DNA from: Pseudomonas paraversuta
Lineage (GTDB): Bacteria > Pseudomonadota > Gammaproteobacteria > Pseudomonadales > Pseudomonadaceae
NCBI RefSeq assembly: GCF_904063065.1
Contig: NZ_CAJFCL010000006.1
Location: 124,001-188,000 of the forward strand
Reading direction: 5' to 3'
Length of the DNA: 64,000 nt
A program made the translations under genes and the position numbers. Positions 47,149-55,932 of this stretch are shown here, in pieces. The number at the start of each line of letters is the position of its first letter. Position 1 is the first letter of the stretch. Under the pieces are notes generated by a model that saw only the letters and a list, made by a program, of their open reading frames with translations, made no database searches and was not told the origin of the DNA.

Positions 47149-48687
47149 ATGCCGCGCACAGGTGTTGTAGTGACCAATCTGAATCAGCCCCCCCAATCCA
47201 GACCCGCCATTCGCAGCATTCTGGTTGCCCTGATGCTGGCGATTTTCCTCGGCGCGCTGGACCAGACCATCGTGGCCGTCTCCATCCCTGCCATCTCTGC
47301 CCAGTTCAAGGACGTCAGCCAGCTGGCCTGGGTGATTTCGGGCTACATGGTGGCCATGACCGTGGCCGTTCCCATCTACGGCAAACTCGGCGACCTGTAC
47401 GGGCGCCGACGCCTGATGCTGTTCGGCATGGGCCTGTTCACCCTGGCCTCGCTGTTTTGCGGGCTGGCGCAGAACATGGAGCAACTGGTGCTGGCGCGCA
47501 TCATTCAGGGGATCGGCGCGGGCGGGATGATTTCGGTAAGCCAGGCAATCATTGGCGACATCGTGCCACCCCGCGAGCGCGGGCGTTATCAGGGCTATTT
47601 CAGCGGCATGTACGCCATTGCCAGCGTTGCCGGGCCGGTTCTGGGCGGCTATATGACCCAATACCTGTCATGGCGCTGGGTATTTTTGATCAATTTGCCC
47701 CTGGGCCTGGCAGCGTGGTGGATCTCGTACCGCACACTGGTCGGGCTGCCCGTGCCGCAACGCAAACCGATCATTGATTACCTGGGTACGGTATTGATGA
47801 TTGTCGGGCTCACGTCATTGCTGCTGAGCATCACCTTTATCGGTCAGGGCCATAGCTGGCGGGATACTCAGGTGCTGGGCCTGCTGCTGGCTGCGCTGAT
47901 CGCCCTTGGTCTGTTCGTACGGCATGAGCGCCGCACCCTGGAGCCGTTGCTGCCAATGCACCTGTTTGCCAACCGCAACGCGGTGCTGTGCTGGTGCACG
48001 ATTTTCTTCACCAGTTTTCAGGCGATTTCGCTGATCGTGCTGATGCCGCTGCGTTATCAGAGCATCACCGGCGCGGGCGCTGACAGCGCCGCCATGCACC
48101 TGTTGCCACTGGCCATGGGCCTGCCGATGGGCGCTTACTTTGCGGGACGCATGACCTCGGTTACCGGCTATTACAAACCGATGATTCTGGCGGGCGCGAT
48201 GCTGATGCCCCTGGCCATTTCCGGCATGGCATTCAGCCCGCCAGGTTCGGAGGTATTGAGCGGCGTCTTTATGTTGTTCGCCGGGATTGCCGCCGGGCTG
48301 CAATTTCCGACCTCGCTGGTGGGTGCACAAAACTCGGTACAGCAGCACGACATTGGCGTGGCCACCAGCACCACCAATCTGTTCCGCTCACTGGGCGGCG
48401 CAGTGGGTGTGGCGTTGATGTCGGCCTTGTTGCTGGCGCTGCTGCACGGTTCCTTGCTGGCCCCTGCCGGCGGCACAGGGATGCTGGTTGAAGGCAGCTC
48501 GGGCAACCTGTTGCTCGACAGCCTGAATACAGTGCAAGGCCCTGCACTGGCGAGCCTTCGCGCAGAATTGCTGCAGACCTTCCGTCACCTGTTGCTGATC
48601 AGTGCGGCAATCTCGCTGCTGGGGTTGAGCGCGGCGATAGCCATGCCCAATCAGGTACTGCGCGGGCGCGAAGACAAGGCGCAGTAA
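47149..48687 (+). CDS. DHA2 family MFS drug efflux transporter (EmrB/QacA)
   Basis: The 512-residue transporter starts MPRTGVVVTNLNQPPQSRPA (GTG seven codons in is possible). It has about 14 membrane segments, with the opening LALMLAIFLGALDQTIVAVSIPAI with the D1 motif, A-motif GKLGDLYGRRRLMLFG, and the C-motif segment IASVAGPVLGGYM typical of exporters. It follows pobA on the same strand after 39 bp and may be co-transcribed, which would fit export of aromatic compounds, but no MFP or outer-membrane partner is present. Confidence 0.85.
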   Translation: MPRTGVVVTNLNQPPQSRPAIRSILVALMLAIFLGALDQTIVAVSIPAISAQFKDVSQLAWVISGYMVAMTVAVPIYGKLGDLYGRRRLMLFGMGLFTLASLFCGLAQNMEQLVLARIIQGIGAGGMISVSQAIIGDIVPPRERGRYQGYFSGMYAIASVAGPVLGGYMTQYLSWRWVFLINLPLGLAAWWISYRTLVGLPVPQRKPIIDYLGTVLMIVGLTSLLLSITFIGQGHSWRDTQVLGLLLAALIALGLFVRHERRTLEPLLPMHLFANRNAVLCWCTIFFTSFQAISLIVLMPLRYQSITGAGADSAAMHLLPLAMGLPMGAYFAGRMTSVTGYYKPMILAGAMLMPLAISGMAFSPPGSEVLSGVFMLFAGIAAGLQFPTSLVGAQNSVQQHDIGVATSTTNLFRSLGGAVGVALMSALLLALLHGSLLAPAGGTGMLVEGSSGNLLLDSLNTVQGPALASLRAELLQTFRHLLLISAAISLLGLSAAIAMPNQVLRGREDKAQ

Positions 48688-48727
48688 ATTATTGGGCCAT
48701 CGGAGCAGTCTTGAACGCTGCACCGAT

Positions 48728-48750
48728 GCCATCGCCAGCAAGCTTGCGGC
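48728..48750. repeat. REP-like hairpin
   Basis: GCCATCGCCAGCAAGCTTGCGGC is a short REP-type hairpin downstream of the DHA2 gene and close to the end of the converging coiled-coil gene. Confidence 0.5.
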
Positions 48751-48768
48751 TAGAGGTGTTGCACCCCA

Positions 48769-49590
48769 TCAAGGCCGGGCGCTGATCTGCTTCTGCAAGT
48801 TTTGAATCTGGCTTTGCAGGGTGTTGATGTTGCGCGTCACCTGGCCACGGAAGGCGTCAAACTCAGCGGTATTGGTGCCCTGGGCGGGTGCCGGGCGGTT
48901 CTCCAGTTCACTTTTGAGCACCATCAAGTCCTGCTCCAGACGCTCTACCGCTGCACCCGGGTTGCCCTGTTTTTTCAGGGCCGCCACGTCCACCGCTTGT
49001 TGCGCGACGCTGGCTTTGAGTGTGGTCAGTTCACTGCCCAGGCTTTTGATATCGGCTTCGAGTCTGGTCTGGCTTTCTTTCTGGGCCGTTACCTGCAGCA
49101 ACATCGCAGCATTGATCTGCTCAAAACGGTTGTCCAGTTCGCCCTGCTGCCCGGCCACCATGCCTTGCTGGCGCGTGCTCTGCTCCTGCAGCTGCTCTTC
49201 AATCTGCTTGATCTGCAACTTCAGGGCTTCGCTGCCGTTATTGATGTTCGACTCGCTGGCCACCACCTTGCCCGATATGGCCTGCAAGCGTCCCGCCGCA
49301 TCCTCGCTGATACGGGCAAAGCTTTCCTGGGTCGCCACCAGTTGCTGCTCCATCAGCGAAATCTGCTGAAAGCTCCACCACCCCAGCCCCGCAACCGCCA
49401 GCATCAATGCACCGACAAGCACCCACAAAGGTCCGGTACTCGGCCCCTTGACCTTGATCACCGGCGTGTTGCGCGAGTACACCGTGGTGCGTTCACGGGC
49501 ACCGCCAGCCGGCTCCAGCGGGTCCTGATCAGCCGCCGTGGCGCGCAGGAGCGGTACATCGTGAAAGTCGTCGCGGGCATCATTACGCAT
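48769..49590 (-). CDS. Membrane-anchored coiled-coil protein
   Basis: The 273-residue protein starts MRNDARDDFHDVPLLRATAA, with a cytoplasmic N-terminus of about 55 residues, one membrane segment (VLVGALMLAVAGLGWWSFQ) near residue 56-75, and a long coiled-coil periplasmic domain with many Gln, Leu and Glu residues to about residue 230. No enzyme motif is visible. It is usually found beside this epimerase gene and sodB in pseudomonads and is sometimes called an ATPase, for which the sequence gives no support. The stop is 61 bp away from the epimerase gene's end; both are minus. Confidence 0.75.
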   Translation of the reverse strand: MRNDARDDFHDVPLLRATAADQDPLEPAGGARERTTVYSRNTPVIKVKGPSTGPLWVLVGALMLAVAGLGWWSFQQISLMEQQLVATQESFARISEDAAGRLQAISGKVVASESNINNGSEALKLQIKQIEEQLQEQSTRQQGMVAGQQGELDNRFEQINAAMLLQVTAQKESQTRLEADIKSLGSELTTLKASVAQQAVDVAALKKQGNPGAAVERLEQDLMVLKSELENRPAPAQGTNTAEFDAFRGQVTRNINTLQSQIQNLQKQISARP

Positions 49591-49651
49591 GGCTAAACCT
49601 TTTTTGAATCCTGAAAATGGGGTCAAGGTACAAGCTTCGGACACCAGAGGG

Positions 49652-50650
49652 TTAACGGTAAGGCGATTCCTGGGCTTTCCACCAGCCGCAAAACTCGTCA
49701 AGCGCCGCCCACAGACTGACTTTAGGGTCGTAGTCCAGATAGTGCCGGGCGCGGCTGATGTCGAGAGTAAAGTCCTTGTCCATGATCTGCACGCCCAGGC
49801 GCGACAGGGTCGGCTCAGGCTGACCGGGCCACAGTTTGCAGGCGGCCTCGTTGAGCGCTCCCTGGCTGTAGGCCAGACCATAGCCTCGGTAGCGGGTAAC
49901 TTGCGGCACGTTCATCTGGCGCATCACGTAATTGATCACATCCCACAGCGGAATGGGTGCGCCATTACTGATGTTGTAGGCCTTGCCCAGGGCCGAACCT
50001 GTGGTCAGCAGGCTGCTCATCAAGGCTTCGTTGAGATTCTGGATGCTGGTGAAATCGACCTTGTTCAGGCCATTGCCGACGATGGCCAGCCGACCTTTGC
50101 GTTGCAGCTTGAGCAGGCGCGGGAACAGGCTCATGTCTCCCGCCCCGGTGACGAATCGCGGACGCAGGGCAATCACCTCAAGGCCGAACTCCTGGGCACC
50201 GAAGACTTTTTGTTCCGCCAGGTTTTTGGTCGCGGCACAGGGATGCCGGAAACGTCGGGGCAACTGTTCTTCAGTCAAATCGGTATGGGAGCGGCCATCG
50301 AAGTACAGCGATGCCGAAGACAAATGCACCAGGCGCCGTACTCTCTGCTTCAGACAGGCTTCCACCACATTCTCGGTGACCAGCACGTTGTCGCGGTGGA
50401 AGTCCTGATAACGACCCCAGGCGCCCACGTGACCGGCGCAATGCACCACGGCATCGACATCGACACACAAATCGCGCACCAGCAAGCCATCGGTCAAATC
50501 ACCCGGGATAAATTCAGCCCCGCGCCGCACCAGGTGTTCAACACCTTCGGCCCGTCGCCCGCTGACCCGTACGTCAAAGCCCTGCTCCAGGGCAGAACGC
50601 GCAAAGCGTCCGCCAATAAAGCCGCTCGCGCCGGTGACCAGAATCTTCAT
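49652..50650 (-). CDS. NAD-dependent epimerase/dehydratase family protein, catalytic Tyr replaced
   Basis: The 332-residue extended SDR protein starts MKILVTGASGFIGGRFARSA with the NAD motif GASGFIGG, LVHLSSASLYFDGR near residue 110, and a later YGLAYSQGAL segment. The catalytic YxxxK reads CAATK at residues 138-142, so the Tyr is Cys. The nearby Ser residues and the Lys are intact. Without Tyr, dehydrogenase activity is doubtful, but a single base (TGT for TAT) would restore it. A TTG codon before the ATG is not needed. It lies between the coiled-coil gene and argP on the minus strand. Confidence 0.82.
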   Translation of the reverse strand: MKILVTGASGFIGGRFARSALEQGFDVRVSGRRAEGVEHLVRRGAEFIPGDLTDGLLVRDLCVDVDAVVHCAGHVGAWGRYQDFHRDNVLVTENVVEACLKQRVRRLVHLSSASLYFDGRSHTDLTEEQLPRRFRHPCAATKNLAEQKVFGAQEFGLEVIALRPRFVTGAGDMSLFPRLLKLQRKGRLAIVGNGLNKVDFTSIQNLNEALMSSLLTTGSALGKAYNISNGAPIPLWDVINYVMRQMNVPQVTRYRGYGLAYSQGALNEAACKLWPGQPEPTLSRLGVQIMDKDFTLDISRARHYLDYDPKVSLWAALDEFCGWWKAQESPYR

Positions 50651-50702
50651 CAATCACTCCAAATGCTGTAATTCTTGTTGCCTGCTGTTTAAACGCTGGT
50701 TG

Positions 50703-51596
50703 TCAGGCCAAAGGCACTAACCAGCGGGGTGCCGAGCGCGTTAAATGCTCGGTCAGTTGCCCCAGCAGTTGCCCACCGTTGCGCCAATGATGCCAGTACA
50801 GTGGCACGTCGATCGGTTTATCTGCCAAAAGCTCCACCAAAGCCCCGCTTGCAAGCTGCTCGCGCACCTGCAATTCAGGTACCAGCCCCCAGCCCAGGCC
50901 GGCTTCGGTGAGGCGAATAAAACCTTCGGAGGACGGACACAAATGGTGCTCGAAGCCGCCGTCGACCCCAAGGGATGCCAGGTAGCGATGTTGCAAAAAG
51001 TCATCCGGGCCGAATACCAGCGCGGGGGTTTTTGGCAACAACCCGGCACTCACCCCCTCGGGAAAATGCCGGGCAATGAACGCCGGGCTGGCCAGTGCGC
51101 GGTAGCGCATGGCGCCCAGCAATACGCTACGGGCCCCGGCCACCGGACGCTCACTGGCGCACAGGCAGGCGGCCACTTCACCGGCCCGCATCCGTTTGAG
51201 GCCCACGGTTTGATCTTCAACCACCAAGTCCAGCAACAGATGCTGGTCGGCACAAAAGTCCCCCACCGCCACGGCCCACCAGGTGGCCAGACTGTCGGCG
51301 TTCAAGGCAATGCGCAGCCGTTCGGGCAGGCCTTCATCGTCCAGGGCCGGGACCGCACTCTGCAAGTCGCGCTCAAGCAGACGCACTTGCTGGACGTGGT
51401 TGAGCAAACGCCGACCAATCTCGGTCGGGCTCGGCGGTGTGGCGCGAATCAGCACCGGTTGGCCGATGCGTGCCTCCAGCAGCTTGATCCGCTGGGAGAT
51501 GGCCGATTGCGAAAGGCCCAGGACCTGGGCCGCCCGTTCAAAACCGGCCTGCTCTACGACTGCGGCAAGGGCAGAGAGTAATTTATAGTCGAACAT
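50703..51596 (-). CDS. argP: LysR-type regulator ArgP (IciA)
   Basis: ArgP activates argO, the lysine/arginine exporter gene, when arginine is high. The 297-residue protein starts MFDYKLLSALAAVVEQAGFE and has the LysR helix-turn-helix FERAAQVLGLSQSAISQRIKLLEARIG, close to the ArgP type opening, and the effector domain with the ATPPSPTEIGRRLLNHVQQV segment. It diverges from the ACT-argO pair with 99 bp between, a layout that fits this regulator. Identity is based on the N-terminus and context. Confidence 0.9.
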   Translation of the reverse strand: MFDYKLLSALAAVVEQAGFERAAQVLGLSQSAISQRIKLLEARIGQPVLIRATPPSPTEIGRRLLNHVQQVRLLERDLQSAVPALDDEGLPERLRIALNADSLATWWAVAVGDFCADQHLLLDLVVEDQTVGLKRMRAGEVAACLCASERPVAGARSVLLGAMRYRALASPAFIARHFPEGVSAGLLPKTPALVFGPDDFLQHRYLASLGVDGGFEHHLCPSSEGFIRLTEAGLGWGLVPELQVREQLASGALVELLADKPIDVPLYWHHWRNGGQLLGQLTEHLTRSAPRWLVPLA

Positions 51597-51695
51597 CAGT
51601 TTTCCTAATGAGCGATCAGCAATATTGGTTTTTCTTATACAGCTTCAGCCCCGAGAATAGCCAGCATCACTTTTCACTCTTCAAGGACTTACTCC

Positions 51696-52097
51696 ATGGC
51701 CGGCGAAACCGCCCTGGCAACTCTGTTGCGCAGCATGAGCCCGCACCTCAACCAGGGTGACTACGTGTTTTGCACCCTGCCCGACCACCGCATCCCGGAC
51801 AGTTGCGAGGTGATCGGCAGCTTTCGTGAACAAGAAGGCCTGACACTGATTGTCGAGCGCCAACAGGCCGAACAGGCCGGGCTTGCCTATGACTACATCG
51901 CCGCCTGGATCACCCTCAATGTGCACTCGGCGCTGCAGGCAGTCGGCCTGACAGCAGCCTTCGCCACTGCCCTGGGCCAGGCCGGAATTAGTTGCAACGT
52001 GATTGCCGGTTATTACCACGACCATCTGTTTGTCGGCCGCAGCGATGCAGATCGCGCCATGACAGTACTGAGTCAATTGGCAGCCAGCGCGGAGTAA
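51696..52097 (+). CDS. ACT domain-containing protein
   Basis: The 133-residue protein starts MAGETALATLLRSMSPHLNQ after an AAGGA ribosome site. It has the ACT fold, recognised from SPHLNQGDYVFCTLPDHRIPDSCEVIGSFRE, GLTLIVERQQAEQAG, and the C-terminal ALGQAGISCNVIAGYYHDHLFVG; such small ACT proteins bind amino acids. It is followed five bases later by argO, and argP is divergent, so an amino-acid-sensing role beside the exporter is plausible. Confidence 0.83.
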   Translation: MAGETALATLLRSMSPHLNQGDYVFCTLPDHRIPDSCEVIGSFREQEGLTLIVERQQAEQAGLAYDYIAAWITLNVHSALQAVGLTAAFATALGQAGISCNVIAGYYHDHLFVGRSDADRAMTVLSQLAASAE

Positions 52098-52102
52098 GAA
52101 CC

Positions 52103-52705
52103 ATGTGGCAAAGTTATGTGAACGGCTTGCTGGTGGCCCTGGGTTTGATCATGGCCATTGGTACCCAGAATGCCTTTGTGCTGGCGCAAAGCCTGCGCCG
52201 GGAACATCACCTGCCGGTGGCGGCCCTGTGCGTGGTATGTGACGCCCTGCTGGTGGCTGCCGGTGTGTTTGGCCTGGCCACAGTGCTGGCGCAAAACCCT
52301 TTGTTGCTGGCCATCGCCCGCTGGGGCGGCGCAGCCTTCCTGCTGTGGTACGGCACCCTGGCCCTGCGCCGGGCCTGTTCGAAACAAAGCCTTGGGCAAG
52401 GTGAAAACCATAAGGTGCGTTCATTACGCGCGGTGATGCTCAGTGCCCTGGCGGTGACCCTGCTCAACCCCCATGTGTATCTGGACACCGTGTTGCTGAT
52501 CGGCTCCCTGGGCGCCCAGCAAACTGAACCCGGCGCTTATGTCGCAGGTGCCGCCAGTGCCTCGCTGCTGTGGTTTTCCGCCCTGGCCCTGGGTGCCGCC
52601 TGGTTGGCCCCGTGGCTGGCACGCCCGGCAACCTGGCGCTGGCTGGACCTGCTGGTGGCGGTGATGATGTTCAGCGTGGCGTATCAATTAATAAGTGCCG
52701 GCTGA
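52103..52705 (+). CDS. argO: LysE/ArgO family amino acid exporter
   Basis: The 200-residue exporter starts MWQSYVNGLLVALGLIMAIG, with six membrane segments and the LysE signature GTQNAFVLAQSLRREHHL. It pumps out lysine or arginine. The divergent argP gene supports this. It follows the ACT gene by five bases and sits upstream of sodB, with 186 bp between. Confidence 0.92.
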   Translation: MWQSYVNGLLVALGLIMAIGTQNAFVLAQSLRREHHLPVAALCVVCDALLVAAGVFGLATVLAQNPLLLAIARWGGAAFLLWYGTLALRRACSKQSLGQGENHKVRSLRAVMLSALAVTLLNPHVYLDTVLLIGSLGAQQTEPGAYVAGAASASLLWFSALALGAAWLAPWLARPATWRWLDLLVAVMMFSVAYQLISAG

Positions 52706-52891
52706 TGCGGGCCAGAGCGTTTGCAAAATCTTTGGAACCTCTATTCCACACAGTTGTTGCGTGGTTTTGCCGCACCCCCGGTGCTATGATCCAGCCCCTG
52801 CGCCGCGAAGAGTAAAAACTCATCGGCGCGTGTTTGGCCGCCCGTGATCGGCCTTGCGCTCATCGCAACTGACCTGATTAGGAGAATCATC

Positions 52892-53488
52892 ATGGCTTTC
52901 GAATTGCCGCCGCTGCCCTACGCACACGATGCCCTGCAGCCGCACATCTCCAAAGAAACCCTGGAGTTTCACCACGACAAGCACCACAACACCTACGTCG
53001 TGAACCTGAACAACCTGGTGCCAGGCACCGAGTTCGAAGGCAAAACCCTGGAAGAGATCGTTAAAACCTCTTCGGGCGGTATCTTCAACAACGCCGCTCA
53101 GGTCTGGAACCACACTTTTTACTGGAACTGCATGACGCCAAACGGCGGCGGCGCACCTACTGGCGCGCTGGCTGATGCCATCAACGCAGCCTTCGGTTCG
53201 TTTGACAAGTTCAAGGAAGAGTTCAGCAAGACTTCCATCGGCACCTTCGGCTCCGGCTGGGGCTGGCTGGTGAAGAAAGCTGACGGTTCCCTGGCCCTGG
53301 CCAGCACCATTGGCGCCGGCAACCCGCTGACCAGCGGCGACACCCCGCTGCTGACCTGCGACGTTTGGGAACACGCTTACTACATCGACTACCGCAACGT
53401 GCGTCCGAAGTATGTTGAAGCGTTCTGGAACCTCGTTAACTGGAAGTTCGTTGCTGAGCAGTTCGAAGGCAAAACCTTTACTGCTTAA
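52892..53488 (+). CDS. sodB: Superoxide dismutase [Fe]
   Basis: SodB converts superoxide to peroxide and O2. The 198-residue protein starts [20 protein letters not shown] and has metal ligands His in [13 protein letters not shown], His in [10 protein letters not shown], and Asp and His in [14 protein letters not shown]. The Gln of the NCMTPNGGG / iron-type pattern (Ala-Gln in NNAAQVWNH) indicates the iron form. A ribosome site TAGGAG precedes the start; longer frames were rejected. A strong terminator follows, and the bifA gene lies beyond, as in other pseudomonads. Confidence 0.97.
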   Translation: MAFELPPLPYAHDALQPHISKETLEFHHDKHHNTYVVNLNNLVPGTEFEGKTLEEIVKTSSGGIFNNAAQVWNHTFYWNCMTPNGGGAPTGALADAINAAFGSFDKFKEEFSKTSIGTFGSGWGWLVKKADGSLALASTIGAGNPLTSGDTPLLTCDVWEHAYYIDYRNVRPKYVEAFWNLVNWKFVAEQFEGKTFTA

Positions 53489-53502
53489 GCCTGACTCCAG
53501 GT

Positions 53503-53532
53503 AAAAAAAACCCGGCATGCCGGGTTTTTTTT
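53503..53532. terminator. Terminator of sodB, 30-bp perfect palindrome
   Basis: Eight A, CCCGGCATGCCGGG and eight T form a fully symmetric hairpin 15 bases after the sodB stop. Confidence 0.95.
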
Positions 53533-53720
53533 GTCTGCCTGAAAGCGTCTGCCCCGCCCCTGCCCGGTTTCGGGCCAGCCGTATCAAGACACCCGATATT
53601 TTTCATTCAGCCCCTCAAGTTAAAGAAGCCGCAGACCGACACATTAGCTGCCGTGGATATCTGCAGCGGTACTCAGGCACCTGGCCAAAAGCATAAGTGG
53701 CAGAAACAAGGAATAGCGCT

Positions 53721-55787
53721 TTGAAGCCGGAACTCAAAAACAGCTTGTCGTTCAAGTTGCTGCAGATCGTGTTGCTGTCGGCACTGGGCGTTGGAGCAGT
53801 GCTTGGTTGCGGGCAAATTGTGTTCTACGCCTACGAAACACGACAGACCGTCAACAATGATGCGGGGCGTATCCTTGGCATGTTTCGCGACCCCTCGACT
53901 CAGGCGCTGTATAGCCTGGACCGCGATATGGCGATGCAGGTCATCGAAGGCCTGTTTCAGGATGATGCCGTGCGTCAGGCGTCCATTGGTCACCCCGATG
54001 AAGCCAGCCTTGCGCAAAAGTCACGGCCCTTGCACACGTCCTCAAGCCGTTGGCTGACCGACCTTATTTTGGGCCGGCAACACACCGACAGCATTGCGCT
54101 GACAGGCCGTGAACCGGACCGCGAGTATTACGGCGACCTGAACATAACCCTCGATACCGCCCCTTTTGGCAAAGATTTCCTAACCAACGCCGTGATCATT
54201 CTGATCTCCGGCGTGCTGCGCGCGCTGCTGTTGGGGCTGGTGCTGTACCTGGTGTATCACTGGCTACTGACCAAACCCTTGTCAAAAATCCTCCGCCACT
54301 TGACCAGTATCAACCCCGATCGCCCCGGCGAGCACTGGATGCCGCCACTCAAGGGGCATGAAAACAATGAACTGGGGATGTGGGTCAACACCGCCAATCA
54401 GCTGCTGAGCTCAATTGAGCGCAATACCGATTTGCGCCGCGAAGCGGAAAACTCCTTGTTGCGCATGGCCCGGTATGACTTTTTGACCGGTTTGCCAAAT
54501 CGACAGCAACTGCAGGCCCAACTGGGCAAAACCCTGGTGGAGGCTGGCCGCTCGCAACGTCGTGTCGCGGTGCTGTGTGTGGGGCTGGACGATTTCAAAG
54601 GCATCAACGAACAGTTTGGCTATCAGACCGGTGACCGGCTGTTACAAGCCCTGACTGACCGGATTCGTGCCCACAGCGCATGCCAGGGCACTCTGGCACG
54701 CCTGGGCGGCGACCAGTTCGCGCTGGTCCAGGCCCATATCGAGCAGCCCTACGAGGCCGCCGAACTGGCCCAGAAGATCATTGATGATCTCGAGACCCCC
54801 TTCAGTCTGGACCAGCACAACATCCGATTACGCGCCACCATTGGCATCACCTTGTTTCCCGAAGATGGCGACACATCTGAGCAACTGCTGCAAAAAGCCG
54901 AGCAGACCATGACCCTGGCCAAAAGCCGGTCGCGCGGCCGTTATCAGTTTTATATCGCCAGCGTCGACCGCGAGATGCGGCGTCTGCGCCAGCTGGAAAA
55001 AGACTTGCGCGAAGCACTGCTCAATAACCAGTTGCACCTGGTCTACCAGCCGCAGATCCGTTACAGCGACCATCGGGTGGTCGGGGTCGAAGCGTTGCTG
55101 CGATGGCAGCACCCCGAGCACGGCCTGGTCCCTGCGGATCTGTTTATTCCGCTGGCCGAAAAAAACGGCAGCATCATTGCCATCGGTGAGTGGGTACTGC
55201 ACCAGTCCTGCCGCCAACTGCGCGAATGGCATGATCAGGGCTTCAGCGAGCTGCGCATGGCAGTCAACCTTTCGACCGTGCAACTGCATCACGCCGAACT
55301 GCCACGGATGGTCAACGAGCTGTTTCACAACTACCACCTGGCGCCCCGCAGCCTGGAGCTGGAGGTCACAGAAACCAGCCTCATGGAAGACATCGGCACT
55401 GCCGCCCAGCACCTGCTGAGCCTGCGTCGCTCCGGCGCCTTGATCGCGATTGATGACTTTGGCACCGGCTACTCATCCCTGAGCTACCTCAAGCGACTGC
55501 CGCTGGACAAAATCAAGATCGATAAAAGTTTTGTGCAGGACCTGATTGACGATGACGACGATGCGACCATCGTGCGGGCCATTATTCAGCTCGGCAAAAG
55601 CCTGGGCATGCAGGTAATAGCCGAAGGCGTCGAAACCGCCGAACAGGAAGCCTATGTGATCAAGGAAGGGTGTCACGAAGGCCAGGGCTATCTGTACAGC
55701 AAACCCCTGGGAGCACGGGAGTTGAGCGCTTACCTGGAGCAGGCCCGGCGTAATCGGCTACTGAAGCTGCAACCCGGTGTTTCGTGA
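53721..55787 (+). CDS. bifA: Cyclic di-GMP phosphodiesterase BifA
   Basis: BifA is a membrane phosphodiesterase that lowers c-di-GMP and inhibits biofilm. The TTG start (53721) with ribosome site AAGGA gives MKPELKNSLSFKLLQIVLLS and 688 residues, close to the known length; a GTG start eight codons upstream is less likely. A membrane segment is near residues 12-35 and a second near 155-182, followed by a GGDEF domain (DFLTGLPNRQ...) in which the signature reads GGDQF (residues 329-333), as in BifA. The EAL domain has the intact EALLRW motif (457-459) and the DDFGTGYSSL loop. It lies behind sodB, the standard place for bifA. Confidence 0.93.
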   Translation: MKPELKNSLSFKLLQIVLLSALGVGAVLGCGQIVFYAYETRQTVNNDAGRILGMFRDPSTQALYSLDRDMAMQVIEGLFQDDAVRQASIGHPDEASLAQKSRPLHTSSSRWLTDLILGRQHTDSIALTGREPDREYYGDLNITLDTAPFGKDFLTNAVIILISGVLRALLLGLVLYLVYHWLLTKPLSKILRHLTSINPDRPGEHWMPPLKGHENNELGMWVNTANQLLSSIERNTDLRREAENSLLRMARYDFLTGLPNRQQLQAQLGKTLVEAGRSQRRVAVLCVGLDDFKGINEQFGYQTGDRLLQALTDRIRAHSACQGTLARLGGDQFALVQAHIEQPYEAAELAQKIIDDLETPFSLDQHNIRLRATIGITLFPEDGDTSEQLLQKAEQTMTLAKSRSRGRYQFYIASVDREMRRLRQLEKDLREALLNNQLHLVYQPQIRYSDHRVVGVEALLRWQHPEHGLVPADLFIPLAEKNGSIIAIGEWVLHQSCRQLREWHDQGFSELRMAVNLSTVQLHHAELPRMVNELFHNYHLAPRSLELEVTETSLMEDIGTAAQHLLSLRRSGALIAIDDFGTGYSSLSYLKRLPLDKIKIDKSFVQDLIDDDDDATIVRAIIQLGKSLGMQVIAEGVETAEQEAYVIKEGCHEGQGYLYSKPLGARELSAYLEQARRNRLLKLQPGVS

Positions 55788-55814
55788 TTGCCCCTGAATC
55801 GGGGTTGCCTGAAG

Positions 55815-55833
55815 GTAAATAAGAAATATTTAC
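55815..55833. promoter_or_regulatory. Perfect 7-5-7 palindrome upstream of the icmP-like gene
   Basis: GTAAATA-AGAAA-TATTTAC is a 19-bp perfect inverted repeat about 100 bases upstream of the imelysin gene. It has the length of a Fur box but only about 11 of 19 positions match the consensus, so Fur binding is a guess. Confidence 0.4.
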
Positions 55834-55932
55834 AACGCTAACCCTTTACACAAAATGCATATCTTTCGCATCATGTCGCAGTTTTGCGTGCAGCCGCACG
55901 CTTGTCCCACCTCTCGAAGCAGGATTTTCGCC

